In this document: positions 1 to 7,465 of the stretch, piece after piece | Position numbering within the stretch: the first letter of the stretch is position 1 | Layout: every line of letters begins with the position of its first letter | From: UBA6168 sp041741095 | GTDB taxonomy: Bacteria > Bacteroidota > Bacteroidia > Chitinophagales > Saprospiraceae | Direction: 5' to 3' | NCBI GenBank assembly: GCA_041741095.1 | Contig: JBGSKQ010000020.1 | Coordinates: forward strand, 1-64,000 | Length of the DNA: 64,000 bases | Notes under the pieces: model-generated | Database searches by the model: none | The model's input: only the letters and a program-made list of their open reading frames with translations | Told to the model about the DNA's origin: nothing | Made by a program: the position numbers and the translations under genes

Positions 1-2002
1 AGTTCTGGGTTGAAATAAACGTTGCAATTCCGCAATTGTCGCCCGCAATTGGAGCAATCCATGAAACAGTTGCTTCGCAAAAACCGGGGTCGCTGTTCAC
101 GGCGGTGTTCGCCGGGCAGTCAATGATGACGGGGCTTTCCGTATCTGCGACGGTTACATCGAAAGAACAGGTTGTCATCAACCCGCCATTATCGGTCGCC
201 GTATAAGTCACGGTCGTCGTTCCAATCGGGAAAACATCTCCGGAAATATGTGTTGAAATAAACGTGGCAATTCCGCAATTATCACCTGCAATTGGCGCAG
301 TCCATGAAACGCTTGCCTCGCAAAGGCCGGGGTCGCTGTTCACGGCGGTGTTCGCCGGGCAGTCAATGATGACGGGGCTTTCCGTATCAGCGACCGTGAC
401 CGTGAAATTGCAGGTTGCCATATTTCCCGCCATATCGGTAGCGGTATAAACGACAGGAGTAGCGCCTGTTGGAAACAAATCGCCGGGCATGTGGCTGCTG
501 GTAAAACTGCCCATGCTGCAATTGTCGGCGGCGGTTGGCAGCACCCAATCGGCTTCGGCCACGCAGAAACCAGGAAGGACATTTTCAACAATATCGGCTG
601 GGCATACTGCAATGATAGGGGTCTCGTTGTCGGCAACGACGACATCAAAATTGCAAACGGTGACTTGGCCGACATTGTCGGTGGCCGTGTAGGTAACGGT
701 CGTCGTTCCGAGCGGGAAGACGTCGCCAGGCGCATGGGAATTGGTGAAGTTTTCCAATAGGCAATTGTCCATTGCCGAAGGCACCACCCAATTTACGGTT
801 GCTTCACAAACACCAGGGTCGGTATTGGCGGCTATGTCTGCCGGACAGCTCGTGATGGTGGGATTTTCATTGTCCGACACCGTCACGTTGAAGCTGCAAA
901 ACGCCGGGATATTGTTCACGTCCCTGGCCTCATACGTCACGGTGGTAGTGCCCAATGGGAAGCTGCTGCCGGGAAGGAAGTCAGGGCTAAACGAAAAAAT
1001 GCCGCAATTGTCGGTGGCCGTTGGTTCTGTCCAGTTGACAATGGCTTCGCAAACGCCGGGGTCGTTGCCGACGGCAATATCCACGGGGCAACCCGTAATG
1101 ATGGGCGGCTCAATGTCGTCCACGAAGACGTTCAGTATGCAGGAATTGACGTTGCCTGCGGCATCGGTGGCGGTGAAGATGACATCGGTGAAACCGCCTG
1201 GGAACGCGCTGCCGGAAGCGTGGGAACTGACGACCATCGCACCGGGACAGTTGTCCAGCGCAATCACCTCCTCCCAAGTCACCACCGCCGTGCAAAGCCC
1301 TGGGTCGTTGTTGACAAAAACAGGGAAGGGACAGCCTGGCGTTGTGAGTGAGCAGGAAGGGTCGTTGCAGGTGAAAATTTCAGGAGGTTCTGCATCTGAG
1401 ACGGTCACGTTGAAGGTGCAGTTGCCCACATTGCCTGAAGGGTCGGTGGCCGTGTAAATGACGGGCGTGATGCCGAGCGGGAAAACGTCGCCGGGTAGGT
1501 GGCTTTCCGTGAAGGAAATCACTTCGCAGTTGTCGGTGGGAGGTGGTTTTGTCCAAAATACGCTGGCATTGCAGGCGCCGGGGCCAGTATTGACGGCAAT
1601 GTTGGCAGGGCAGTTAAAATAGGTGGGAAGTTCTGTGTCATTTACAGTGATGGTAAAAGAACAATTTTCAAGGCCGCCCGGCCCCTCGATTTCGAAGCTG
1701 TTTAAAGTCACGCCGGGCTGAAAAATCCCTCCGGAAGGCAAGCCCGTCAATTGAACCAATGGCCCTATGCAAGTGCCGGGGTCGGTGATGGTCACCGTAT
1801 AAGATACAATGGTATTGCAAAACCCAGGATCAGTGTTCACAATGATGTTGGCGGGGCAAACCAAGCCGCAAACCATGCTTTCATCCGGCGCTGCCCATGA
1901 AAAAGACAGGGGAGATTTCCCTTGTGCCGACCATGCCACCAGCCAAAAGCCGACCAGCATCAGCCAAGGGCCGATTGTTTTTTTTACGATGAGTGCCTTC
2001 AT
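1..2002 (-). CDS. HYR-repeat surface protein, 3' end outside the window
   Basis: Open frame on the minus strand from an ATG at 2002-2000 that runs off the left edge with no stop, so at least 667 residues. The start is followed by a basic, hydrophobic signal peptide of about 27 residues (MKALIVKKT, then WLMLVGFWLVAWSAQG). The rest is about eight tandem HYR (hyalin) repeats of roughly 80 residues, each opening with CPAnI.VN.DPGfC, passing through W..P.a.DNC and ending in G.tpVtYTAtD..GN...C.F.VtV.D. HYR repeats are immunoglobulin-like and serve in extracellular adhesion. The last two visible repeats are nearly identical at DNA level. The C-terminus, where a T9SS sorting domain would lie, is not visible. 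The plus-strand open frames over this gene are shadows of its repeats. Confidence 0.85.
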   Translation of the reverse strand, partial: MKALIVKKTIGPWLMLVGFWLVAWSAQGKSPLSFSWAAPDESMVCGLVCPANIIVNTDPGFCNTIVSYTVTITDPGTCIGPLVQLTGLPSGGIFQPGVTLNSFEIEGPGGLENCSFTITVNDTELPTYFNCPANIAVNTGPGACNASVFWTKPPPTDNCEVISFTESHLPGDVFPLGITPVIYTATDPSGNVGNCTFNVTVSDAEPPEIFTCNDPSCSLTTPGCPFPVFVNNDPGLCTAVVTWEEVIALDNCPGAMVVSSHASGSAFPGGFTDVIFTATDAAGNVNSCILNVFVDDIEPPIITGCPVDIAVGNDPGVCEAIVNWTEPTATDNCGIFSFSPDFLPGSSFPLGTTTVTYEARDVNNIPAFCSFNVTVSDNENPTITSCPADIAANTDPGVCEATVNWVVPSAMDNCLLENFTNSHAPGDVFPLGTTTVTYTATDNVGQVTVCNFDVVVADNETPIIAVCPADIVENVLPGFCVAEADWVLPTAADNCSMGSFTSSHMPGDLFPTGATPVVYTATDMAGNMATCNFTVTVADTESPVIIDCPANTAVNSDPGLCEASVSWTAPIAGDNCGIATFISTHISGDVFPIGTTTVTYTATDNGGLMTTCSFDVTVADTESPVIIDCPANTAVNSDPGFCEATVSWIAPIAGDNCGIATFISTQN

Positions 2003-2058
2003 GATGTTGCTCGTTGAAAATCAATGAGTTGGAATTGCCTCACGAACAAATTTCCCGA

Positions 2059-2066
2059 CAAATGTA
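2059..2066 (-). promoter_or_regulatory. Putative -7 promoter element of the HYR gene
   Basis: The minus strand reads TACATTTG, an exact match to the Bacteroidota -7 box TAnnTTTG, about 57 bp before the ATG at 2002. I see no convincing -33 TTG at the right distance, so this is only a candidate. Confidence 0.4.
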
Positions 2067-2124
2067 GTGGGGATAAATGTGGCAGGAAACCGCATAAATT
2101 AGTGGGGAAATTGGTCATTTAGTA

Positions 2125-2199
2125 ATTGGTCATTGGGGTCATTGGTCATTGAGGGTCATTGAGAATGGCTCGCAATGACCAATGACCCCAATGACCAAT
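2125..2199. repeat. 27-bp perfect inverted repeat made of GGTCATT words
   Basis: Arms 2125-2151 and 2173-2199 are perfect reverse complements, with a 21-base loop. The arm is a reiteration of ATTGGTC / ATTGGGGTC units. The right arm touches the stop codon of the LuxR-type gene (2199-2201), so it could act as its terminator, but there is no T-tract. It belongs to the family of word hairpins at 2841, 12436, 19537 and 61009. Confidence 0.85.
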
Positions 2200-2840
2200 C
2201 AGCACTCCCCCCGCAGCCGCATGGCCACCACCTCCGATTTGGAGTTCACACCCAGCTTTTTGTACAAATTTCTGATATGAAAAAGGACGGTGTTCACGCT
2301 CACGCCGAGCTGGTCAGCCGCCAGTTTGTAGCTGAGGCCATCGGCAAGGCATTGCACCAATTGGTTTTCTTTGGGGGTGAGGGCGACCGCAAGGGTCGCC
2401 CCTACGGGCGGCTTTCTTTTTGGTGAAAAATGCTCGACCAAGCGTCGGGCGACGGTGGGGGAGAGGAAGGAACGGCCAGCGTAGGTTTCCATCACCGCTT
2501 CTTTTATCTTGGCCAGCGAGGTGTTTTTGGTCAAATAGCCCGTTGCGCCAGCGTAAAAAGCCTTCATCACGCTGTCCGAGTCATCGTTTTTGGAAAAAAT
2601 AATGACCTCCGTTTTCGGGTAGGTTTTTTTCAGGAAACTGATGTCCTTAGCCGCAGCCTGATTGCGGCCATCGAACTCGTGCAACACTACGTGGAGGCGA
2701 GTGCTGCCGCTTGTTTTTTGAAAAAAATCGCCCGTGTGCGCTGCGTCGTGCGTACAACTCATGCCTTGCTGTTGGTTGAAAAACTGCACGAGGTTCTGGC
2801 GCAGGATGTTGTTGTTTTCGATAATGCCTATGCTAATCAT
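2199..2840 (-). CDS. LuxR/NarL-type regulator with pseudo-receiver domain (copy 1)
   Basis: 213 residues: receiver fold (about 1-120), linker, and LuxR-type HTH (about 154-213, LTPKENQLVQCLADGLSYK...NTVLFHIRNLYKKLGV). Aligned with the normal regulator at 31008-31631, the phospho-acceptor Asp55 is Glu55 (VVLHE against VILQD), and one of the acidic-pair residues is Asn (IIENN); the Lys of YLTKN is kept. It should therefore bind DNA without phosphorylation, or mimic the phosphorylated state (inference). Residues 144-153 (PPVGATLAVA) are encoded by a palindromic insert missing from the normal regulator. It is the last gene of the first cassette, behind the lectin gene ending at 2924. Copies 2 and 3 (11785, 18878) have the same length and most of the same residues. 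Confidence 0.85.
   Translation of the reverse strand: MISIGIIENNNILRQNLVQFFNQQQGMSCTHDAAHTGDFFQKTSGSTRLHVVLHEFDGRNQAAAKDISFLKKTYPKTEVIIFSKNDDSDSVMKAFYAGATGYLTKNTSLAKIKEAVMETYAGRSFLSPTVARRLVEHFSPKRKPPVGATLAVALTPKENQLVQCLADGLSYKLAADQLGVSVNTVLFHIRNLYKKLGVNSKSEVVAMRLRGEC
2381..2411 (-). repeat. GGGCGACC/GGTCGCCC palindrome inside the regulator gene
   Basis: Arms GGGCGACC (2381-2388) and GGTCGCCC (2394-2401) followed by CTACGGGCGG. It encodes the linker between receiver and HTH (PPVGATLAVA). The same element lies at the same codons in the two paralogous regulators, and a doubled form lies in an HTCS receiver domain at 24307-24350. Confidence 0.8.
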
Positions 2841-2926
2841 GGTGATTGGAAATTGGTGACTGGTGATTGGCGACTGGTGACTGGGGTGGCCCCAATCACT
2901 AATCGCCAGTCACCAATCACTGATTA
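2841..2926. repeat. Word hairpin of GTGATTGG/GTGACTGG units between lectin gene and regulator
   Basis: Left arm about 2841-2886, built of (A/G)(C/T)TGGTGA-type units; right arm about 2890-2926. The central 31 bases pair with five mismatches, all of them transitions. It fills the whole gap between the stop of the lectin gene (2924) and the start of the regulator (2840). The equivalent gaps of the other two cassettes hold hairpins of different sequence. Confidence 0.75.
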
Positions 2927-5011
2927 ATTACAGTCACTGTTCCATTTCTGGTCGAGCGTGGTGCCATAAATTTTTATGCAAACATTGGGCACGGTTGGGT
3001 AGGTCAGGTCGTAGGTCGTTCGCCAGGGCTCCCAAACCAAGCCCGTAGCGCCTTGGATGAGGATGCGCACGTTGGTGGCGTCGAGCGGGAGGTTGTAGGT
3101 TTTGTTCCAACCGAAGGTGGTGCCGGTGGGGTTGAAGCTTTGGCCCGGTTTGCCTGGCAGATTGTAGGTGATCTGCCAATTGGCCACGAAGCCTGCGCCA
3201 TGCGTGAATTTAATTTTCCCAGCCGTCTCCGACACTTCGCCACCGACGCTCATGGGCCAATCGTTGTTCCATGCTTTTTGAAAAACGGTGCCGTAGGTTT
3301 TGTAGCACACATACGTCGGGCGCTGGAGGGTTTCTTTGAAAATCTGATGTTCGCCTGCGGAAATCATCACTCCTTTCACCTCGATGTTCTTTGCGGCTGC
3401 GGGGATGGTGAATTTCTGCCAGAACCCGACGCTCATCTCGTTGGTGGAGAAGGATTTAGGCTGCCCGTTCAGGGTGTAGGTGAGCGTGAATTTGCTGACA
3501 TAGCCCGCCTCGCAGAAGAAGGTGACCTCGCCCTCGATTTCGAGCGTGGGTGCTTTCCAGCCGTTTTGTGCCGATTTGACCAGGCCTATCATAAACAATG
3601 CCCCACCGTTTTGGTCGGCGACGACGTTTGCCATGTTGATGTTCTCCGCCATGGCAGCACGGATGGCCTGCTTGAACTTCCACTCCGCTTGTTCGCCCTC
3701 GATGACGGCGATGCCTTGCGAGATGCCAATTGTTACCCCTACAACAATAATAGCTGCAGGCCCCGCCACCACGCCTGCCCAACTGGTTGCGCCAATAGCG
3801 CCGGCAGCCGACCCGGCTGCGGTGGCTTGTCCGCCGAAAGCAGAAAACAAAGTGGTAACTATCATCGGCGAATTACTGAGGGTGAGTGCAGGAATCCCGG
3901 TGGATATCCCTAATCCCGTAGCAGTTGCTGCAAAGGAAGACACGAGGGCAATGCCTCCCAAGGCACCGGATACTCCCTGCACAATGGTGTTTGTGTTCCC
4001 GGCGGCATAGGTCAGCCCGGCTTTTGCAAGCAAATCGGAGGGCGGTTTGCTGGTCTTCCACATTAAGTGATAAGGGTTCTTTCCGGTATAACAGTCCTGC
4101 GGTTTTTCATAGCCCGCCGCCGAATAATTGCATGGATTGGCTTTCCAGGTATTGTATTCTTTCAGTGTGCCAATGGCGGCGTCCACCTTTATCTGACGGT
4201 AAACCTGCACCGCCCATTCCCGCAGGGCGACGCTTTGAGCGTCATTTTGGTTGAGTTTCAATTTGTCCATCACCTGAGCACCGATAAGCCCGATAAGTGC
4301 ATCCCTGACAGGGTGGGCAATCATCTCATTTTTTAAATTGGTAATCGCTTGCTGCGGGCTGAGGTTGGGCTGATTGTTTGCCAGAAAATACGCTTCGGCA
4401 GCGTTCAGCCCAAAAGTGCCGATAGCCTGGTGCAAGGGTGTCATGGCGGCATAATTGGCGGCGACGCCCGTCATACCCAGGGCGCTACACATTTCCGATT
4501 CCCAGTTTTGCTGCCGGACAAATTTGAGCGGAGTGCTGCCGAGCGTGGTTATTTCCAGGGTGCCGTTGATGGTCGTTGTTTCGCTTACCACCACGACTAC
4601 GTTCCCGAAAGGCGCTGAAAGTTCCTTTGCCAACGTGCCATTTGCCTTGTAAATCCTGACCGACCAGTTGTTCAGGTCAATTTCAAAATAGCCCCCGTTC
4701 GCCTGGTTCCAAGTGTCGGAAGCCCAGACGGGGGTCGTGTTGTTGTATATAACGAGATTGCCGTCGGTCTGCATGATAGCGTGGGTGGCAGCTTTGCCAC
4801 TGGTGCCGGTCGCCCACTTGGGTGCATTGGCGGCATCGTAGGCGACGAGGTTGCCGTCGGTTTGCATGGTGAGGTAACCCTTGCCCTGGACTTCGATTTT
4901 TTGCCCTTTGTCGAGGCGTTGGCTGGAGGTCATACGGAGGGTGTTTTGCGCCTGTATTTCAATGTTGAAAAACAGGGAAAGCAGCGATAGGAGGACGATA
5001 GTGCTTTTCAT
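2924..5011 (-). CDS. Secreted bulb-lectin protein with hydrophobic helical core and CDC domain-4-like C-terminus
   Basis: 695 residues. Signal peptide 1-21 (ends EIQAQ). Residues about 23-125 are a bulb-type (mannose-binding) lectin fold with two copies of MQTDGNLV.Y. Residues about 165-480 are mostly helical and contain an Ala/Gly-rich hydrophobic stretch (about 335-430) suited to membrane insertion. Two beta-sandwich repeats follow. The second holds an undecapeptide-like motif GATGLVWEPWR (654-664) and a GTTL loop (683-686), which in CDC toxins form the membrane-binding tip of domain 4. Cys pairs (NPC...DCY, VCIK...DC) suggest disulfides. No MACPF/CDC pore domain was recognised, so 'toxin' is an inference. 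It is a tandem paralog of the gene at 5117-7234 and nearly identical to it over the last 250 residues. Confidence 0.8.
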   Translation of the reverse strand: MKSTIVLLSLLSLFFNIEIQAQNTLRMTSSQRLDKGQKIEVQGKGYLTMQTDGNLVAYDAANAPKWATGTSGKAATHAIMQTDGNLVIYNNTTPVWASDTWNQANGGYFEIDLNNWSVRIYKANGTLAKELSAPFGNVVVVVSETTTINGTLEITTLGSTPLKFVRQQNWESEMCSALGMTGVAANYAAMTPLHQAIGTFGLNAAEAYFLANNQPNLSPQQAITNLKNEMIAHPVRDALIGLIGAQVMDKLKLNQNDAQSVALREWAVQVYRQIKVDAAIGTLKEYNTWKANPCNYSAAGYEKPQDCYTGKNPYHLMWKTSKPPSDLLAKAGLTYAAGNTNTIVQGVSGALGGIALVSSFAATATGLGISTGIPALTLSNSPMIVTTLFSAFGGQATAAGSAAGAIGATSWAGVVAGPAAIIVVGVTIGISQGIAVIEGEQAEWKFKQAIRAAMAENINMANVVADQNGGALFMIGLVKSAQNGWKAPTLEIEGEVTFFCEAGYVSKFTLTYTLNGQPKSFSTNEMSVGFWQKFTIPAAAKNIEVKGVMISAGEHQIFKETLQRPTYVCYKTYGTVFQKAWNNDWPMSVGGEVSETAGKIKFTHGAGFVANWQITYNLPGKPGQSFNPTGTTFGWNKTYNLPLDATNVRILIQGATGLVWEPWRTTYDLTYPTVPNVCIKIYGTTLDQKWNSDCN

Positions 5012-5067
5012 GATGATGATGGTTGATGATTGTTTTACAAGAGGATAAAAGAGGCAGAGCGCCTTTT

Positions 5068-5110
5068 TTGACGGACGATGGTTGATGAGTCGTCAACCAT
5101 CGTCCGTCAA
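5068..5110. repeat. 18-bp perfect inverted repeat between the two bulb-lectin genes
   Basis: Arms 5068-5085 and 5093-5110 match perfectly around a 7-base loop. It lies just downstream of the stop of the gene at 5117. The T-run is on the wrong side for a minus-strand terminator, so it may instead be an RNA-processing or stability hairpin between the two genes. Confidence 0.75.
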
Positions 5111-5116
5111 CTTGCA

Positions 5117-7234
5117 TCAGTTACAGTCACTGTTCCACTTCTGGTCGAGCGTGGTGCCGTAGATTTTGATACAGACATTGGGCACGGTCGGGTAGGTCAG
5201 GTCGTAGGTCGTGCGCCAGGGCTCCCAAACCAAGCCCGTAGCGCCTTGGATGAGGATGCGCACGTTGGTGGCGTCGAGCGGGAGGTTGTAGGTTTTGTTC
5301 CAGCCGAAAGTGGTGCCGGTGGGGTTGAAAGTTTGGTTCGGCTTACCCGGCAGGTTGTAGGTGATCTGCCAGTTGGCCACGAAGCCTGCGCCGTGTGTGA
5401 ACTTAATTTTACCCGCCGTTTCCGATACTTCGCCGCCGACGCTCATGGGCCAGTCGTTGTTCCAGGCTGTTTGGAAAACGGTGCCATAGACTTTGTAGCA
5501 GATGTAGGTCGGGCGGTCGAGGTTTTGTGTAAAGATGTTATGCTCACCTGCGGATATCATCACGCCTTTCACTTGTATGTTTTTGGCGGCGGCGGGGATG
5601 GTCATTTTCTGCCAGAACCCGACGCTCATCTCGTTGGTGGAGAAAGACTTAGGCTGCCCGTTCAGGGTGTAGGTGAGCGTGAATTTGCTGACGTAGCCAG
5701 CTTCGCAGAAGAAGGTGACCTCACCTTCGATTTCGAGCGTGGGGGCTTTCCAAGCGTTTTGTGCAGATTTCACCATGCCTATCATGAATAGGGGCGCAGT
5801 TTTCTGGTCGGCCACGACATTTGCCATGTTGATGTTCTCCGACATAGCTACCCGGATGGCCTGCTTAAGCTTCCACTCGGCCTGCTCGCCTTCGATGACG
5901 GCAACTCCCTGCGAAATGCCAATCGTTGCCCCTGTGACAATAATAGCTGCAGGCCCTGCTATCACGCCGGCCCAACTTGTAGCGCCAATGGCACCCGCAG
6001 CCGAACCGGCAGCGCCGCCAGAACCACCAAAAGCGCTAAACAAACTGGTAAGAATCTGGGTACTGCCTACATACACCCCCGTTCCTACGCCAAGTCCAGT
6101 CCCTGTTGCGGCGAATGTGCCGACTATACCGATACCTGCAAGCGCACCTGATACCCCCTGCACGATTTGGTTATTGTTCCCTGCGGCATAAGTCATCCCA
6201 GCTTTGGCGAGCAGGTCGGAGGGTGGTTTGTTGGTCTTCCACATGGAGTTGTAAGGATTATTTCCGACGACGGCATAGCAGTCCTGCGGTTTTGTGTAGC
6301 CCACAGCGGTGTAAGTGCAGGGGTTTGCTTTCCAGGTATTGTATTCTTTCAAAGTGCCGACGGCGGCATCCACTTTTATCTGCCGATGAACCTGCGTCGC
6401 CCATTCCCTCACGGCGACACTTTGGGCATCCGAGCCGTTTTTCTTAATATTGTCAATCAAGAGTGTACCAATGATGCCCGTTATTTTGCTTTTCATGCTG
6501 GTAGCAACGCCTGCCCCCCCGCTTATGACTATCTCGGAATTTATCTTGCTCAAAGCCTCCATAGGTGTAAGGTTCGGGGAGTTGGTGGCTTTAAAAAAAG
6601 CCTCGGTGGCATCCAGTGCCATGGTGCCGATTGCCTGTTGGAAAGGGGTCAAACCCGAATAATTGGCGGCAACGCCCGTTAAGCCAAATGCTTTGCAGAA
6701 ATCCGCTTCCCAGTTTTGCTGGCGGGGGAATTGGAGCGGCTGGCTGCCCGTTGTACCTGTCCCAACATTGGTGTTGGTAATGGTGACGGGGTCGGAGATG
6801 ATGATCGTGCTGCCTGTGTTCACAGTGGTATTTCCTGCCTGGAGCATTTTTGCTACCGTGCCATTAGATTTGTAAACGGCAACCTGCCAACTCAGCAAGT
6901 CCACCTCGAAATAGCCGCCGCTGGCTGGGTTGTAAGTGTCAGAAGCCCAGATGGGCGTGGTGGCGTTGTAAATCACGAGGTTGCCATCGGTCTGCATGAT
7001 GGCGTGGGTGGTTACCTTGCCATAGGTGCCGGTCGCCCATTTGGCGACGTTGGCAGCATCGTAAACGACGAGATTCCCGTCGGTCTGCATGGTGAGGTAG
7101 CCCTTTCCGGCGACTTCGATTTTTTGGCCTTTATCGAGGCGCTGGTTGGAGTTCATTCGGAGGGTGCTTTGGGCGCTTGATCCAAAAGAAAAAAGGAAGG
7201 AAAACAGGAGGATGAAAACGTTTGTCCGGTTCAT
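5117..7234 (-). CDS. Secreted bulb-lectin protein with hydrophobic helical core and CDC domain-4-like C-terminus (paralog)
   Basis: 705 residues from the ATG at 7234, chosen because it begins a clear signal peptide (MNRTNVFILLFSFLFSFGSSAQ); the frame stays open to 7357 without one. Bulb-lectin domain about 23-130 (MQTDGNLV.Y twice), helical core about 175-490 with an Ala/Gly-rich hydrophobic segment around GVSGALAGIGIVGTFAATG, then two beta-sandwich repeats. Undecapeptide-like GATGLVWEPWR at 664-674 and GTTL at 693-696 as in CDC domain 4. It lies directly downstream of the HTCS gene at 7466-11620; the gap holds phased direct repeats and a -7 box, so it is probably the first target of that regulator. 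It is followed 105 bp later by its paralog. Confidence 0.8.
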   Translation of the reverse strand: MNRTNVFILLFSFLFSFGSSAQSTLRMNSNQRLDKGQKIEVAGKGYLTMQTDGNLVVYDAANVAKWATGTYGKVTTHAIMQTDGNLVIYNATTPIWASDTYNPASGGYFEVDLLSWQVAVYKSNGTVAKMLQAGNTTVNTGSTIIISDPVTITNTNVGTGTTGSQPLQFPRQQNWEADFCKAFGLTGVAANYSGLTPFQQAIGTMALDATEAFFKATNSPNLTPMEALSKINSEIVISGGAGVATSMKSKITGIIGTLLIDNIKKNGSDAQSVAVREWATQVHRQIKVDAAVGTLKEYNTWKANPCTYTAVGYTKPQDCYAVVGNNPYNSMWKTNKPPSDLLAKAGMTYAAGNNNQIVQGVSGALAGIGIVGTFAATGTGLGVGTGVYVGSTQILTSLFSAFGGSGGAAGSAAGAIGATSWAGVIAGPAAIIVTGATIGISQGVAVIEGEQAEWKLKQAIRVAMSENINMANVVADQKTAPLFMIGMVKSAQNAWKAPTLEIEGEVTFFCEAGYVSKFTLTYTLNGQPKSFSTNEMSVGFWQKMTIPAAAKNIQVKGVMISAGEHNIFTQNLDRPTYICYKVYGTVFQTAWNNDWPMSVGGEVSETAGKIKFTHGAGFVANWQITYNLPGKPNQTFNPTGTTFGWNKTYNLPLDATNVRILIQGATGLVWEPWRTTYDLTYPTVPNVCIKIYGTTLDQKWNSDCN

Positions 7235-7317
7235 GATGAAGATTGTTTTTGATGAAATAAAGAAGATTCGATAGTGCAAAAGGAAGGGGAGGTTTCTGCC
7301 ACGTCCTGTTGACGGCA

Positions 7318-7325
7318 ACAAAGGT
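7318..7325 (-). promoter_or_regulatory. Putative -7 promoter element of the second bulb-lectin gene
   Basis: The minus strand reads CACCTTTG, one base off TAnnTTTG, about 84 bp before the ATG at 7234. The equivalent CACCTTTG precedes the beta-trefoil gene of cassette 2 (14680-14687). Both lie just downstream of phased direct repeats. Confidence 0.4.
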
Positions 7326-7351
7326 GCAGGCATGGGGCACCGAACCTCCTT

Positions 7352-7440
7352 CACCATTCTTTCAAAGGGCTGGACTATCTTTTCAGGTGGGAAAAAAAGG
7401 CTGGATTATTCTTTCATCCGGGCTGGACTAATCTTTCATG
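7352..7440 (-). promoter_or_regulatory. Three direct repeats, likely HTCS binding sites
   Basis: On the plus strand GGCTGGA(C/T)TA followed by an A/T-rich TCTTTCA recurs at 7368, 7399 and 7421 (spacings 31 and 22 bp). The block lies between the HTCS stop codon (7466) and the promoter region of the lectin gene it probably controls. A comparable block, with the shared core TGGACTAT.TTTCAG, lies at the same place in cassette 2. Known Bacteroides HTCS proteins bind direct repeats upstream of their targets. Confidence 0.55.
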
Positions 7441-7465
7441 AGAAAGACAAGATTTTGAAAATCAA

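Noticed and set aside
741..1457. Plus-strand open frame of 238 codons
   Set aside because: Antisense shadow of the HYR repeats on the minus strand, which have signal peptide and family motifs; the plus frame has none.
2100..2200. Possible CRISPR array in the GGTCATT repeats
   Set aside because: Units are 7-9 bp without spacers and are arranged as two complementary arms.
3053..3913. Plus-strand open frame of 286 codons, and a similar one at 5078-5791
   Set aside because: Both are antisense to the paralogous bulb-lectin genes and resemble each other only because those genes do.
5068..5110. Inverted repeat as terminator of the gene at 5117
   Set aside because: On the minus strand an A-run, not a T-run, follows the hairpin; kept only as a repeat.
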